DNA of 64,000 nt from Duganella sp. 1224 (GCF_013408245.1 NZ_JACBYS010000004.1:186001-250000); one strand, 5' to 3'. Shown: positions 27,813-37,297, counted from the first letter of the stretch. Numbers and translations are program-made. Notes: generated by a model from the sequence alone, not told the origin.

Positions 27813-30221
27813 ATGAATCCCCCTACCAATTTATTTGCGGCCGTCCCGAAGCGGTCTGAACGCGCTCCCGTCGCGCCTTTCCTGCCGATGTCGCGCGCGG
27901 AGATGGACCAGCTCGGCTGGGACGAGTGCGACGTCATCCTGGTGACCGGCGACGCCTATATCGACCATCCGAGCTTCGGCATGGCGTTGGTCGGTCGCCT
28001 GCTGGAAGCCAATGGCTACCGCGTCGGCATCATCGCCCAGCCGGACTGGCAGTCGGCCGACGCCTTCCGCGCGCTGGGCAAGCCACGCCTGTACTACGGC
28101 GTCACGGCCGGCAATATGGATTCGATGGTCAACCGCTACACGGCCGACCGCAAGCCGCGTTCGGACGACGCCTACACCCCGAACGGCGAGCCGAACAAGC
28201 GTCCCGACCGCGCCGTCACCGTCTACGCCCAGCGCTGCCGCGAGGCCTTCCCCGGCACGCCGGTGGTGATCGGCTCGATCGAGGCGTCGCTGCGCCGCAT
28301 CGCCCACTACGATTACTGGTCGGACAAGGTGCGCCGCTCGGTGCTGTTCGAGTCCAAGGCCGACATGCTGATCTTCGGTAACGCCGAACGCGCGCTGGTC
28401 GACCTCACGCGCCGCATGGCCGAGGGCGAGAACATCAAGAGCATCCGCGACCTGCGCGGCACCGCCTTCCTGGTGCCGGCCGGCTGGATGCCGGGCGAGG
28501 AGTGGGGCGTGCACAACAGCACCCGCGTCGATACGCCAGGCAAGGTCGACAAGCATATCGATCCTTATCTGATGGTCGAGCCGAATTCGCCGACCTGCGC
28601 TACCAGCAGCGATCCGAACGCCAAGCCGGCCGAGGAAACGAATCCCGCCATGGTCGAGCCGACCAGGGCCGTGATCGAAGCCGCGCCGCCGGCGCCGCCG
28701 CCGTCCGAATACAAGCCGATCCGCATCATGAGCCGCGAGGAGCGGCGCGCGATGGAGCTGGAAAAGCACCACAAGACCGTGGTGCGCCTGCCGTCGTTCG
28801 AGACCGTGGCCAACGACCCGGTGATGTACGCGCACGCCTCGCGCGTGTTCCACCTGGAGTCCAACCCTGGCAACGCGCGCGCGCTGGTGCAGGGCCACGG
28901 CGACCGCGACGTCTGGATGAACCCGCCGCCGCTGCCGCTGCAGATGGACGAGATGGACAACGTCTACGACATGAATTACGCGCGCGCCCCGCACCCGAGC
29001 TATGGCAACGCCAACATCCCGGCGTGGGAAATGATACGCTTCTCGGTCAACATCATGCGCGGCTGCTTCGGCGGCTGCACGTTCTGCTCGATCACCGAGC
29101 ATGAGGGCCGCATCATCCAGAGCCGCTCGGAACCGTCGATCCTGCGCGAGATCGAGCACATCCGCGACAAGACCAAGGGCTTCACCGGCATCATCTCCGA
29201 CCTCGGCGGCCCGACCGCCAATATGTACCGTCTGTCGTGCAAGGACAAGGAAATCGAGAAGACCTGCCGCCGCCTGTCGTGCGTGTATCCGTCGATCTGT
29301 GTCAACCTCGGCACCAACCACAATCCGCTGATCAAGCTGTACCGCCGCGCGCGCGAAATCCCGGGCATCAAGAAGATCCTGATCCAGTCCGGGCTGCGCT
29401 ACGACCTGGCGGTGCGTTCGCCCGAGTACGTCAAGGAGCTGGTGACCCACCACGTCGGCGGCCTGCTGAAGATCGCGCCCGAGCACACCGAATCGAATGT
29501 GCTGAGCAAGATGATGAAGCCGGGCATCGGCGCCTACGACGAGTTCAAGGCGCTGTTCGAGAAGTATTCGCTGGAGGCGGGCAAGAAGCAGTACCTGATT
29601 CCGTACTTCATCGCCGCCCACCCGGGCGCGACCGACGAGGACATGCTGAACCTGGCGCTGTGGCTGAAAAAGAACAACTTCCGCCTCGACCAGGTGCAGA
29701 CCTTCATGCCGACGCCGATGGCCATGGCCAGCGCCATGTACCACTCGCGCCGCAATCCGCTGCACAAGGTCACCGAGGATTCGGAGGAAGTGTTCACGCC
29801 GCGCAGCCTCAAGCAGCGGCGCGCGCACAAGGCCTTCTTGCGCTACTACGATCCGAAGAACTGGCCGATCCTGCGCGAGGCGCTGCGCGGCATGGGCCGG
29901 GGCGACCTGATCGGCACCGGCGAGCGCCACCTGATTCCGCCGTACGTGGTGGGCGAAGAAAACTTCAAGGCTTCGCAGGGCAAGCGGGCGATGCCGATGC
30001 TGGCGCCGGGCGAGGGCAAGCGCAACCCGCGCGCGCCGCAGCCGGCCGCCGGCCACCGCGGCCGCCCGAACGCGCTGACCGGCTCGCTGACCGCGCGCGC
30101 CACCGTCGAGACCAAGGCCAAGCCGTCGATCCTGGATACCATCAAGGTCAAGAAGGCGGCGCCGGCAGCGGCACCGGCCAAGGGCGGACGCGGCGCGCCG
30201 CCGCCGCGCGGGCGCAAGTAA
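27813..30221 (+). CDS. ygiQ: YgiQ family radical SAM protein
   Basis: An 802-residue radical S-adenosylmethionine enzyme of unknown reaction. N-terminal UPF0313 domain (FLPMSRAEMDQLGWDECDVILVTGDAYIDHPSFG), then the 4Fe-4S triad CFGGCTFC at about residue 417, and a C-terminal DUF3362 part (FTPRSLKQRRAHKAFLRYYDP). A low-complexity insert at about residues 265-305 (rich in Pro, Ala, Glu) and a basic Ala/Pro-rich tail (GGRGAPPPRGRK) are extra to the core. Start ATG 27813 (MNPPTNLFAAV). A strong terminator follows. Confidence 0.93.
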   Translation: MNPPTNLFAAVPKRSERAPVAPFLPMSRAEMDQLGWDECDVILVTGDAYIDHPSFGMALVGRLLEANGYRVGIIAQPDWQSADAFRALGKPRLYYGVTAGNMDSMVNRYTADRKPRSDDAYTPNGEPNKRPDRAVTVYAQRCREAFPGTPVVIGSIEASLRRIAHYDYWSDKVRRSVLFESKADMLIFGNAERALVDLTRRMAEGENIKSIRDLRGTAFLVPAGWMPGEEWGVHNSTRVDTPGKVDKHIDPYLMVEPNSPTCATSSDPNAKPAEETNPAMVEPTRAVIEAAPPAPPPSEYKPIRIMSREERRAMELEKHHKTVVRLPSFETVANDPVMYAHASRVFHLESNPGNARALVQGHGDRDVWMNPPPLPLQMDEMDNVYDMNYARAPHPSYGNANIPAWEMIRFSVNIMRGCFGGCTFCSITEHEGRIIQSRSEPSILREIEHIRDKTKGFTGIISDLGGPTANMYRLSCKDKEIEKTCRRLSCVYPSICVNLGTNHNPLIKLYRRAREIPGIKKILIQSGLRYDLAVRSPEYVKELVTHHVGGLLKIAPEHTESNVLSKMMKPGIGAYDEFKALFEKYSLEAGKKQYLIPYFIAAHPGATDEDMLNLALWLKKNNFRLDQVQTFMPTPMAMASAMYHSRRNPLHKVTEDSEEVFTPRSLKQRRAHKAFLRYYDPKNWPILREALRGMGRGDLIGTGERHLIPPYVVGEENFKASQGKRAMPMLAPGEGKRNPRAPQPAAGHRGRPNALTGSLTARATVETKAKPSILDTIKVKKAAPAAAPAKGGRGAPPPRGRK

Positions 30222-30234
30222 GCCGCACCACGAA

Positions 30235-30259
30235 AGCACCCTCCGGGGTGCTTTTTTTT
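30235..30259 (+). terminator. Rho-independent terminator of ygiQ
   Basis: Stem AGCACCC / GGGTGCT with a four-base loop, then eight T residues, 13 bp after the ygiQ stop. Confidence 0.92.
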
Positions 30260-30402
30260 GCATAAATTCTCAAAAGAAATGTTGTTAAGTTAGCGTAGCG
30301 GCTTAATAACGTGGATAATCCAGTTCTGCTCGTGCGATCTGTCGCCGCGCTGCCGGCCTACACTGTGTGCACCGCAGGCCTTATTCTGTGAACTGGAAGA
30401 TC

Positions 30403-31887
30403 ATGACTAAATTTAAACTCTCCTCCCTCTTGCTGGTACCGCTGTTTGCCGTGCTGGCCGCATGCGGCGGTGGTGGTGGCGGCGGCGGTGGCGGCTCGTC
30501 CGGCCCCGTGACGCTGAAAAGCATCGCCGTCAGCCTGAATTCCACCACCCTGCCGGTCACCACCACCCAGACCGCCACCGCCACCGGCACTTATTCGGAC
30601 GGCACCACCAAGGCGCTGACCGTGGCCGGCGGCCTGGCCTGGTCGACCAAGAGCGGCAACGCCACCATCGCCTCGGTGGCCAGCGCCACCGGCGTGGTCA
30701 CCGGCGTCGCGGTCGGCACCGAAACCATCAACGCCACCCAGGACGGCGTGACCGGCTCGGTCACCATCACCGTCATCGCGCCGTGGAAGGACGTGTCGGC
30801 CGGCGGCTTCCAGACCATCGCCCGCCGCGCCGACGGCAAGCTGTACGCGTGGGGCCAGAACAACTGGGGCCAGCTGGGCGACAGCAGCACCACCCAGCGC
30901 CTGTCGCCGGTGGTGGTCAGCAACGGCGCTGCCGCCACCGCCTGGACCAAGATCGCTGTCGGCGACCAGTTCGCCATCGGCCTGCGCGCCAACAGCGGTT
31001 CCTCGACCACCGCCGGCGGCACGCTGTGGGCCTGGGGCCTGAACAGCAACGGCCAGCTGGGCCTGGGCGACCAGGTCAACCGCTCGGTGCCGACGCTGAT
31101 CGGCAAGGACACCAACTGGGTCGGCGTCTGGGCCGGCAAATACCACGTGGTGGCGCTGAAATCGGACGGCACGCTGTGGGCCTGGGGCCGCAACTCGGAA
31201 GGCCAGCTGGGTGACCTGACGCTGCAGGTGCGCACCGCGCCGGTCAAGGTCGGCGGCACCGACAAGACCAACACCGCCACCTACACGGCGGCCAGCGCCG
31301 GCGGCACCCACACCATGGCGATCGCCAAGGACGGTTCGCTGTGGACCTGGGGCGACAACACCTACGGCCAGCTGGGCAACGCCGCGGTCAGTACCACGCC
31401 GGTGCCGACCCCGGCCAAGATCGGCAGCCTGACCTATAACGCGGTCGCGGCCGGCGCCACCCACTCGGTGGCGATCGATTCGACCGGCAAGCTGTGGGCC
31501 TGGGGTAACAACGGCTCGGGCCAGGTGGGCAACAACGCCGGCAGCGGCACCGTCAGCGCGCCGGCCCAGATCACCACCGACAGCGACTGGACCATCATCG
31601 CCGCCGGCGGCGCCCACACGCTGGCGGTGCGCAGCAACGGCACGCTGTGGGCCTGGGGCGCCAACAGCGACGGCCAGCTGGGCGACGGCAGCGGCATCGA
31701 CCAGATCTCGCCGATCCAGGTCGGCGCCGACCGCACCTGGGTCAGCATCAGCGCCGGCGCCGGCCACAGCGCCGGCCTCAAAGCCGACAACTCGCTGTGG
31801 ACCTGGGGCCGCAACGCCGATGGCCAGCTGGGCAACGGCAAGACGGTGATCTCGGCGGTGCCGGTCAGCATCTCTAACCCGAACTAA
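30403..31887 (+). CDS. RCC1-repeat lipoprotein with Ig-like domain
   Basis: A 494-residue predicted lipoprotein. Signal peptide with lipobox LAAC (Cys about residue 22), followed directly by a run of ten Gly. Residues about 37-125 form a bacterial Ig-like (Big2) domain (TATGTYSDGTTKALT, ATGVVTGVAVGTETINAT). The rest is a seven-bladed RCC1-type propeller: repeated W-G-x-N-x-x-G-Q-L-G units (e.g. AWGQNNWGQLGD, WTWGRNADGQLGN). Such proteins sit on the outer membrane or surface and bind unknown partners. Start ATG 30403 with GGAAG upstream. Single-gene unit bounded by terminators on both sides. Confidence 0.88.
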   Translation: MTKFKLSSLLLVPLFAVLAACGGGGGGGGGGSSGPVTLKSIAVSLNSTTLPVTTTQTATATGTYSDGTTKALTVAGGLAWSTKSGNATIASVASATGVVTGVAVGTETINATQDGVTGSVTITVIAPWKDVSAGGFQTIARRADGKLYAWGQNNWGQLGDSSTTQRLSPVVVSNGAAATAWTKIAVGDQFAIGLRANSGSSTTAGGTLWAWGLNSNGQLGLGDQVNRSVPTLIGKDTNWVGVWAGKYHVVALKSDGTLWAWGRNSEGQLGDLTLQVRTAPVKVGGTDKTNTATYTAASAGGTHTMAIAKDGSLWTWGDNTYGQLGNAAVSTTPVPTPAKIGSLTYNAVAAGATHSVAIDSTGKLWAWGNNGSGQVGNNAGSGTVSAPAQITTDSDWTIIAAGGAHTLAVRSNGTLWAWGANSDGQLGDGSGIDQISPIQVGADRTWVSISAGAGHSAGLKADNSLWTWGRNADGQLGNGKTVISAVPVSISNPN

Positions 31888-31903
31888 GCGGTTGTCATCC
31901 GCA

Positions 31904-31945
31904 GCGACGGACGGCCGGCGCCAGCCTGGCCGTCCGTTGCTTTTT
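31904..31945 (+). terminator. Rho-independent terminator of the RCC1 lipoprotein gene
   Basis: 13-bp stem (31904-31916 with 31928-31940, one G-T pair), 11-nt loop, five T residues. Confidence 0.85.
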
Positions 31946-32027
31946 GTACCGTCACGTTGGCATAAAGCAGCGTGGCGCCGGGCGAAGCGGCTACACTAGA
32001 GTCACTCTCGTTTGCCCCGGAATCACT

Positions 32028-34835
32028 GTGACTGGATGCCGCTCCGCCCTCGCCTCGCTGTGCGCCGCCGCCCTGCTGCTGGCGGCCGCGCCGGCCTCGG
32101 CGCTGGAAAAAGTCACGCTGCAGCTCAAGCACGTCCACCAGTTCCAGTTCGCCGGCTACTATGCCGCCCGCGAGCTGGGCTATTACCGCGAGGCCGGCCT
32201 CGACGTGCGCATCCTCGAAGGGCTGGACGGCAACGCGCCCGAGCGCGACGTCATCGCCGGCAAGGCCGAGTACGGCACCGGCAGCAGCAGCCTGCTGCTG
32301 GCGCGCATGGCCGGCAAGCCGGTGGTGGTGCTGGGAGTGATCTTCCAGCATTCGCCGTACGCGCTGGCGATGCGCCAGACCGGCGGCGATCCCGACATCC
32401 GCCGCCTGATCGGCAAGCGCGCGATGATCGGCTCCCTCAGCGACGATCTCGGCAACGCCGACGAGCTGCTGGCCTATCTGACCAAGGAGGGCGTGCCGCC
32501 GAGTAGCTTCCAGCGGGTCGAGCACAGCTTCAATCCCGACGACCTGATCAACGGCAAGGTGGACGCCATGGCGATCTACACCACCAACGAGCCGGACACT
32601 CTCGACCGCCTGGGCTTTCCGTACGATATCTACAGCCCGCGCGCGGTCGGCATCGATTTTTACGGCGACAACCTGTTCACCACCGAGCAGGAGCTGATCA
32701 ACCATCCGGAGCGGGTCAAGGCGTTCCGCGCCGCCAGCATGCGCGGCTGGCAATGGGCGATGAGCCACCAGGAAGAAGCGGTCGATATGATCCTGAGCAA
32801 GTACTCGCGCCGCAGCGACCGCCAGCACCTGCTGTACGAGGCGCACCAGATGGTGCCGCTGGTACAGCCGGTGCTGGTGGAAATCGGCTACATGAACCCG
32901 GAGCGCTGGCAGCACATTGCCGAGGTCTACGCCGGCCTGGGCATGATGGACCGGCGCGCCCGCTTCGACGGCTTCGTGTACCAGGCCGATGGCGCCCGTC
33001 CCGGCTTCAGCCTGGTCTGGCTGTACCGCGCGCTGGCCGGCGTGGGGTTGCTGCTGGTGCTGGGCGCGGCCATCCACTTCAGCCAACTGGCGCGCGAGCG
33101 CAAGCGCGCGCTGGAAACCATCCGCCACGGCGAGCAGCGCTTTCGCACGATGTTCGAGGCGTCCCCGCTGGGCATCGCGCTGATCGATTCGATCACGTAT
33201 GAATACCGCGATATCAATGCGCGTTACCAGGAGATACTGGGACGTTCGCAGCACGAGCTGCGCGCGCTGCGGTGGCTGGAGGTGGGCCACCCGGACGACG
33301 TGGTGGCGATCAAGGCGCAGATGGCGCTGCTGACCACGCAGCAGATCAGCAGCTTCAAGGCCCTCAGCCGGCTGTTCCGGCCGGATGGCTCGGTGGCGTG
33401 GATCGACGTCTCGGTCAACGCCATCGCGCCCGAGGCCGGCAGCCATCCGCACCATTTGTGCATGATCGAGGACGTCACCGCCAAGAAGCAGAGCGAGACG
33501 CTGATCTGGCAGCAGGCCAACTTCGACACGCTGACCCAGCTGCCCAACCGCCGCATGTTCCTCGACCGGCTGGCGCACGACATGCTGAAGAGCCAGCGCG
33601 CGCAGTCGCGCATCGCCCTGCTGTTCATCGACCTCGACCACTTCAAGGAGGTCAACGACACGCTCGGCCACCAGCAGGGTGACGTGCTGCTGGTCGACGC
33701 CGCGCGCCGCATCGGCGCCTGCGTGCGCAAGTCGGACACGGTGGCGCGGCTGGGCGGCGACGAGTTCACCGTCATCCTGACCGAGCTGGAGTCGGGCGAG
33801 CAGGTGGAGCGCATCGCCCAGGACATCCTCAACCGCCTGCTGCAGCCGTTCGACCTGGGCGAGGAGCAGGCCTTCGTCTCGGCCAGCATCGGCATCACGC
33901 TGTATCCGGACGACGCGCTCGACATCGACGACCTGCTCAAGCACGCCGACCAGGCGATGTACGCCGCCAAGGGCGCCGGCCGCAACCGCTACAGCTATTT
34001 CACGCCGACCCTGCAGGTGGCGGCGCTGAACCGCATGCGCCTGACCAACGACCTGCGCGGCGCGCTCAAGGGCGAGCAGTTCGCGCTGTACTTCCAGCCC
34101 ATCGTCCACCTGCAGAGCGGCGCCATCCACAAGGCCGAGGCGCTGATCCGCTGGAACCATCCGCAGCGCGGCCTGGTCAGTCCGCTGGAATTCATTCCGC
34201 TGGCCGAGTCGAGCGGGCTGATCGTCGACATCGGCGAATGGGTGTTCCGCGAGTCGGCGCGCTGGGTGCGGCGCTGGCGCCAGCAGGTGTATGGCGACTT
34301 CCAGATCAGCCTGAACCAGTCGCCGGCCGAGTTCCAGCGCGAGGGCCAGTCCTACCAGGGCTGGCTGCAGCACCTGCAATCGCTGGCGCTGCCCGGCCAG
34401 TCGCTGGTGGTGGAAATCACCGAGGGGCTGCTGCTGGACGCCAGCCAGGCGGTCAGCAACCGCCTGCTGCAATTGCGCGACGCCGGCATCCAGGTGGCGC
34501 TGGACGACTTCGGCACCGGCTACTCGTCGCTGTCCTACCTGAAGAAGTTCGACATCGATTACCTGAAGATCGACCGCTCCTTCACCCGCAACCTGGCGCC
34601 GGAGTCCAGCGACATGGCGCTGTCCGAAGCCATCATCGTCATGGCGCACAAGCTGGACCTGAAGGTGATCGCCGAGGGCGTGGAGACGCCGGAACAGCGC
34701 GACCTGCTGGCGGCGGCCGGCTGCGACTACGGCCAGGGTTATCTGTTCGCCAAGCCGCTGCCGGCCGAACAATTCGACGCCTTCCTGCGGGATAATGCTA
34801 TGTCCACCGCAGATGCGATAGTCAAATCCAATTGA
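32028..34835 (+). CDS. Periplasmic-sensor PAS-GGDEF-EAL protein with NMT1/THI5-like domain
   Basis: A 935-residue cyclic di-GMP enzyme. Signal peptide (LCAAALLLAAAPASA), then an NMT1/THI5-like solute-binding domain (about 30-325, KHVHQFQFAGYYAARELGYYREAGL), one membrane span (about 331-351), PAS (about 370-485, FEASPLGIALIDS), GGDEF (RLGGDEFTVIL near 576) and EAL (KAEALIRWNHPQRG near 701; DDFGTGYSS near 825). Both catalytic motifs are intact, so it may make or degrade c-di-GMP; in such fusions the EAL often dominates. The sensor resembles pyrimidine/thiamine-precursor binding proteins, so a periplasmic metabolite probably tunes activity. Start GTG 32028 is preferred; a TTG 28 codons upstream is open. 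Its 3' end overlaps the putative OxyR site of ahpC. Confidence 0.9.
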   Translation: MTGCRSALASLCAAALLLAAAPASALEKVTLQLKHVHQFQFAGYYAARELGYYREAGLDVRILEGLDGNAPERDVIAGKAEYGTGSSSLLLARMAGKPVVVLGVIFQHSPYALAMRQTGGDPDIRRLIGKRAMIGSLSDDLGNADELLAYLTKEGVPPSSFQRVEHSFNPDDLINGKVDAMAIYTTNEPDTLDRLGFPYDIYSPRAVGIDFYGDNLFTTEQELINHPERVKAFRAASMRGWQWAMSHQEEAVDMILSKYSRRSDRQHLLYEAHQMVPLVQPVLVEIGYMNPERWQHIAEVYAGLGMMDRRARFDGFVYQADGARPGFSLVWLYRALAGVGLLLVLGAAIHFSQLARERKRALETIRHGEQRFRTMFEASPLGIALIDSITYEYRDINARYQEILGRSQHELRALRWLEVGHPDDVVAIKAQMALLTTQQISSFKALSRLFRPDGSVAWIDVSVNAIAPEAGSHPHHLCMIEDVTAKKQSETLIWQQANFDTLTQLPNRRMFLDRLAHDMLKSQRAQSRIALLFIDLDHFKEVNDTLGHQQGDVLLVDAARRIGACVRKSDTVARLGGDEFTVILTELESGEQVERIAQDILNRLLQPFDLGEEQAFVSASIGITLYPDDALDIDDLLKHADQAMYAAKGAGRNRYSYFTPTLQVAALNRMRLTNDLRGALKGEQFALYFQPIVHLQSGAIHKAEALIRWNHPQRGLVSPLEFIPLAESSGLIVDIGEWVFRESARWVRRWRQQVYGDFQISLNQSPAEFQREGQSYQGWLQHLQSLALPGQSLVVEITEGLLLDASQAVSNRLLQLRDAGIQVALDDFGTGYSSLSYLKKFDIDYLKIDRSFTRNLAPESSDMALSEAIIVMAHKLDLKVIAEGVETPEQRDLLAAAGCDYGQGYLFAKPLPAEQFDAFLRDNAMSTADAIVKSN

Positions 34836-34854
34836 AACTATTGGAACAATCAAT
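34818..34854 (+). promoter_or_regulatory. Candidate OxyR operator of ahpCF
   Basis: Four tetramers with the exact OxyR spacing ATAG-N7-CTAT-N7-ATAG-N7-CTAT read ATAG, CAAT, ATTG and CAAT (one match exact, three with one change each). The site ends one base before the -35 box, the usual place for OxyR activation. Inner consensus bases are only partly kept. Confidence 0.5.
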
Positions 34855-34855
34855 T

Positions 34856-34883
34856 TTGCAAATGGGATAAAAACGCTTAAACT
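34856..34883 (+). promoter_or_regulatory. Candidate sigma70 promoter of ahpC
   Basis: -35 TTGCAA (34856-34861) and -10 TAAACT (34878-34883), spacer 16 bp, 39 bp upstream of the ahpC ATG. Confidence 0.5.
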
Positions 34884-34921
34884 GGCGTCTCAATGATTCA
34901 CAACCCAACGAGGAAACCACA

Positions 34922-35485
34922 ATGTCCCTGATCAACACCCAAATCAAACCATTCAAGGCCACCGCATACCACGCCGGCAAATTCATCGACGTGAGCGAAG
35001 AGACCCTGAAAGGCAAGTGGTCCGTTCTGATGTTCTACCCAGCCGACTTCACCTTCGTGTGCCCAACCGAACTGGAAGACCTGGCCGAGCAGCAACCTGA
35101 ATTCGCCAAACTGGGCGTGGAAGTGTACGGCGTCTCGACCGACACCCACTTCGCCCACAAGGCATGGCACGACACCTCGGATGCCATCAAAAAAGTGAAC
35201 TACCCGCTGATCGGCGACCCAACCGGCACCCTGTCGCGCAACTTCGAAGTGATGATCGAAGAAGAAGGCCTGGCACTGCGCGGCACCTTCGTCATCAATC
35301 CGGAAGGCCAGATCAAAGTGATGGAAGTGCACGACAACGGCATCGGCCGCGACGCTACCGAACTGCTGCGCAAAGTCAAGGCAGCCAAGTACGTTGCCGA
35401 GCACCCAGGCCAGGTGTGCCCAGCCAAGTGGACCGAGGGTGCCGCTACCCTGACCCCATCGCTGGACCTGGTCGGCAAGATCTAA
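34922..35485 (+). CDS. ahpC: Alkyl hydroperoxide reductase subunit C (typical 2-Cys peroxiredoxin)
   Basis: Reduces hydrogen peroxide, organic peroxides and peroxynitrite in the cytoplasm; recycled by AhpF. The 187-residue protein has the peroxidatic Cys in FYPADFTFVCPTE (about residue 47) and the resolving Cys in GQVCPAKW (about 166), as in E. coli AhpC (187 residues). AGGAAA-type ribosome-binding site 8 nt upstream. Codon use is less GC-biased than its neighbours (many CCA, GAA), as expected of a highly expressed gene. Followed by ahpF after two hairpins. Confidence 0.97.
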   Translation: MSLINTQIKPFKATAYHAGKFIDVSEETLKGKWSVLMFYPADFTFVCPTELEDLAEQQPEFAKLGVEVYGVSTDTHFAHKAWHDTSDAIKKVNYPLIGDPTGTLSRNFEVMIEEEGLALRGTFVINPEGQIKVMEVHDNGIGRDATELLRKVKAAKYVAEHPGQVCPAKWTEGAATLTPSLDLVGKI

Positions 35486-35487
35486 TT

Positions 35488-35562
35488 CTTGATCGCGTTT
35501 TGATCAAGACCGCAGCAAACAAGTAGTTACCGCGATGCCGGACCGGGCGTCCGGCCCGGCAT
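35488..35562 (+). other. Two intercistronic hairpins between ahpC and ahpF
   Basis: CTTGATC/GATCAAG (35488-35508) and a 12-bp GC-rich stem (35535-35546 with 35551-35562, one mismatch). No T-run follows either. They may stabilise the ahpC message or attenuate read-through so that ahpC exceeds ahpF. Confidence 0.55.
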
Positions 35563-35594
35563 ACGCCTAAATATTTGTGAAAAGGAAGAACATC

Positions 35595-37193
35595 ATGTTG
35601 GACGCTACCCTCAAAACCCAGTTGAAAGCCTACCTCGAGAAAGTGGTTCACCCACTGGAACTGGTCGCTTCGCTCGATGACAGCGCCAAAGCCCGTGAGA
35701 TGAAAGAACTGCTCCTCGACATTGCCGAGTTGAGCGACAAGATCTCGCTGGTGGAGCGCACCGAAGCTGGCGTGCGTACGCCGTCGTTCAGCATCAACCG
35801 TGCCGGCACGGACATCGGCGTGCGTTTCGCCGCGATTCCGATGGGCCACGAATTCACCTCGCTGGTGCTGGCGCTGCTGCAAGTCGGCGGCCACACCATC
35901 AAATTCGACGAAGCCGTCATCGACCAGATCCGCAACCTGGAAGGCGATTACGAATTCGAAACCTTCATGTCGCTGACCTGCCATAACTGCCCGGACGTGG
36001 TGCAGGCGCTCAACGCCATGTCGGTGATCAACCCGCGCATCAAGGTCACCACCATTGACGGCGGCCTGTTCGCCAAGGAAGTGGAAGACCGCCAGATCCT
36101 GGCCGTGCCGATGATGTTCCTGAACGGCCAGCATTTCGGCCAGGGCCGCACCTCGGTCGAGGAAATCCTGGCCAAGCTGGACACCAACGCCGGCGTGCGC
36201 CAGGCAGCCGAGATCAGCAAGAAAGACGTGTTCGACGTGCTGGTGGTCGGCGGTGGCCCGGCCGGCGCGGCGGCGGCGATCTACGCGGCCCGCAAAGGCA
36301 TCCGCACCGGCGTGCTGGCCGAGCGTTTCGGCGGCCAGGTGCTGGACACGCTGGCGATCGAGAACTTCATCTCGGTCAAGGAAACCGAAGGCCCGAAATT
36401 CGCGGTGGCGCTGGAACAGCACGTCCGTGAATACGACGTCGACATCATGAACACCCAGCGCGCCAGCAAGCTGGTGCAGGTGGGCAAGGTGACCGAGGTG
36501 CACACCGCCTCCGGCGCCGTGCTGAAAGCCAAGTCGGTGATCCTGGCGACCGGCGCCCGCTGGCGCGAGATCAACGTGCCGGGCGAGAAGGAATACCGCA
36601 ACCACGGCGTGGCCTACTGCCCGCACTGCGACGGTCCGCTGTTCAAGGGCAAGCGCGTGTCGGTGATCGGCGGCGGCAACTCCGGCGTGGAAGCGGCGAT
36701 CGACCTGGCCGGCCTGGTCAAGCATGTGACGCTGATCGAGTTTGGCGCCGAACTGCGCGCTGACGCGGTGCTGCAACGCAAGCTGCGCAGCCTGCCGAAC
36801 GTTACCGTGATCACCTCGGCGCAAACCACCGAGATCCACGGCGACGGCAAGATCGTCAACGGCCTGAGCTACACGGACCGCAACACCAACGTGTCGCACA
36901 AGGTCGAACTGGAAGGCGTGTTCGTGCAGATCGGCCTGGTGCCGAACAGCGAGTGGCTGAAGGGCACGCTGGCGCTGTCGCGTCACGGCGAGATCGAGGT
37001 GGATGCGCGCGGCCAGACCTCGCTGCCAGGCGTGTTTGCCGCCGGCGACGTCACCACGGTGCCGTACAAGCAGATCATCATCGCCACCGGCGAAGGTGCC
37101 AAGGCTGCCCTGTCCGCCTTCGACCACCTGATCCGCTCGGACGACGACGAAGTCGTCACCGAATCGGCCGAGAAGCATGCGATGACCGCGTAA
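35595..37193 (+). CDS. ahpF: Alkyl hydroperoxide reductase subunit F
   Basis: NAD(P)H- and FAD-dependent disulfide reductase that reduces AhpC. The 532-residue protein has the N-terminal double thioredoxin-like domain with the redox pair CHNC (about residue 129), then a thioredoxin-reductase-like part with FAD motif VVGGGPAGAAAAIYAARKG, redox pair CPHC (about 345), NAD motif VIGGGNSGVEAAID and C-terminal GVFAAGDVTTVPYKQI. Start ATG 35595 with AAAGGAAG upstream. Full-length and intact. Confidence 0.97.
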   Translation: MLDATLKTQLKAYLEKVVHPLELVASLDDSAKAREMKELLLDIAELSDKISLVERTEAGVRTPSFSINRAGTDIGVRFAAIPMGHEFTSLVLALLQVGGHTIKFDEAVIDQIRNLEGDYEFETFMSLTCHNCPDVVQALNAMSVINPRIKVTTIDGGLFAKEVEDRQILAVPMMFLNGQHFGQGRTSVEEILAKLDTNAGVRQAAEISKKDVFDVLVVGGGPAGAAAAIYAARKGIRTGVLAERFGGQVLDTLAIENFISVKETEGPKFAVALEQHVREYDVDIMNTQRASKLVQVGKVTEVHTASGAVLKAKSVILATGARWREINVPGEKEYRNHGVAYCPHCDGPLFKGKRVSVIGGGNSGVEAAIDLAGLVKHVTLIEFGAELRADAVLQRKLRSLPNVTVITSAQTTEIHGDGKIVNGLSYTDRNTNVSHKVELEGVFVQIGLVPNSEWLKGTLALSRHGEIEVDARGQTSLPGVFAAGDVTTVPYKQIIIATGEGAKAALSAFDHLIRSDDDEVVTESAEKHAMTA

Positions 37194-37215
37194 TACGCCG
37201 TTAAGTCAAGCCCGT

Positions 37216-37297
37216 GTCGCTCCGGCGAAAGCCGGAGTCCATGGAATGCCAGTCAGGACGCAGGCTGTCCATGGATTCCGGCCTGCGCCGGAATGAC
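37216..37297. repeat. REP-like inverted repeat between convergent genes, copy 3
   Basis: CTCCGGCGAAAGCCGGAG and ATTCCGGCCTGCGCCGGAAT hairpins facing each other, with inner CCATGGA/TCCATGG arms, bounded by GTC and GAC. Lies between the ends of ahpF and the AI-2E family gene. Confidence 0.8.
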
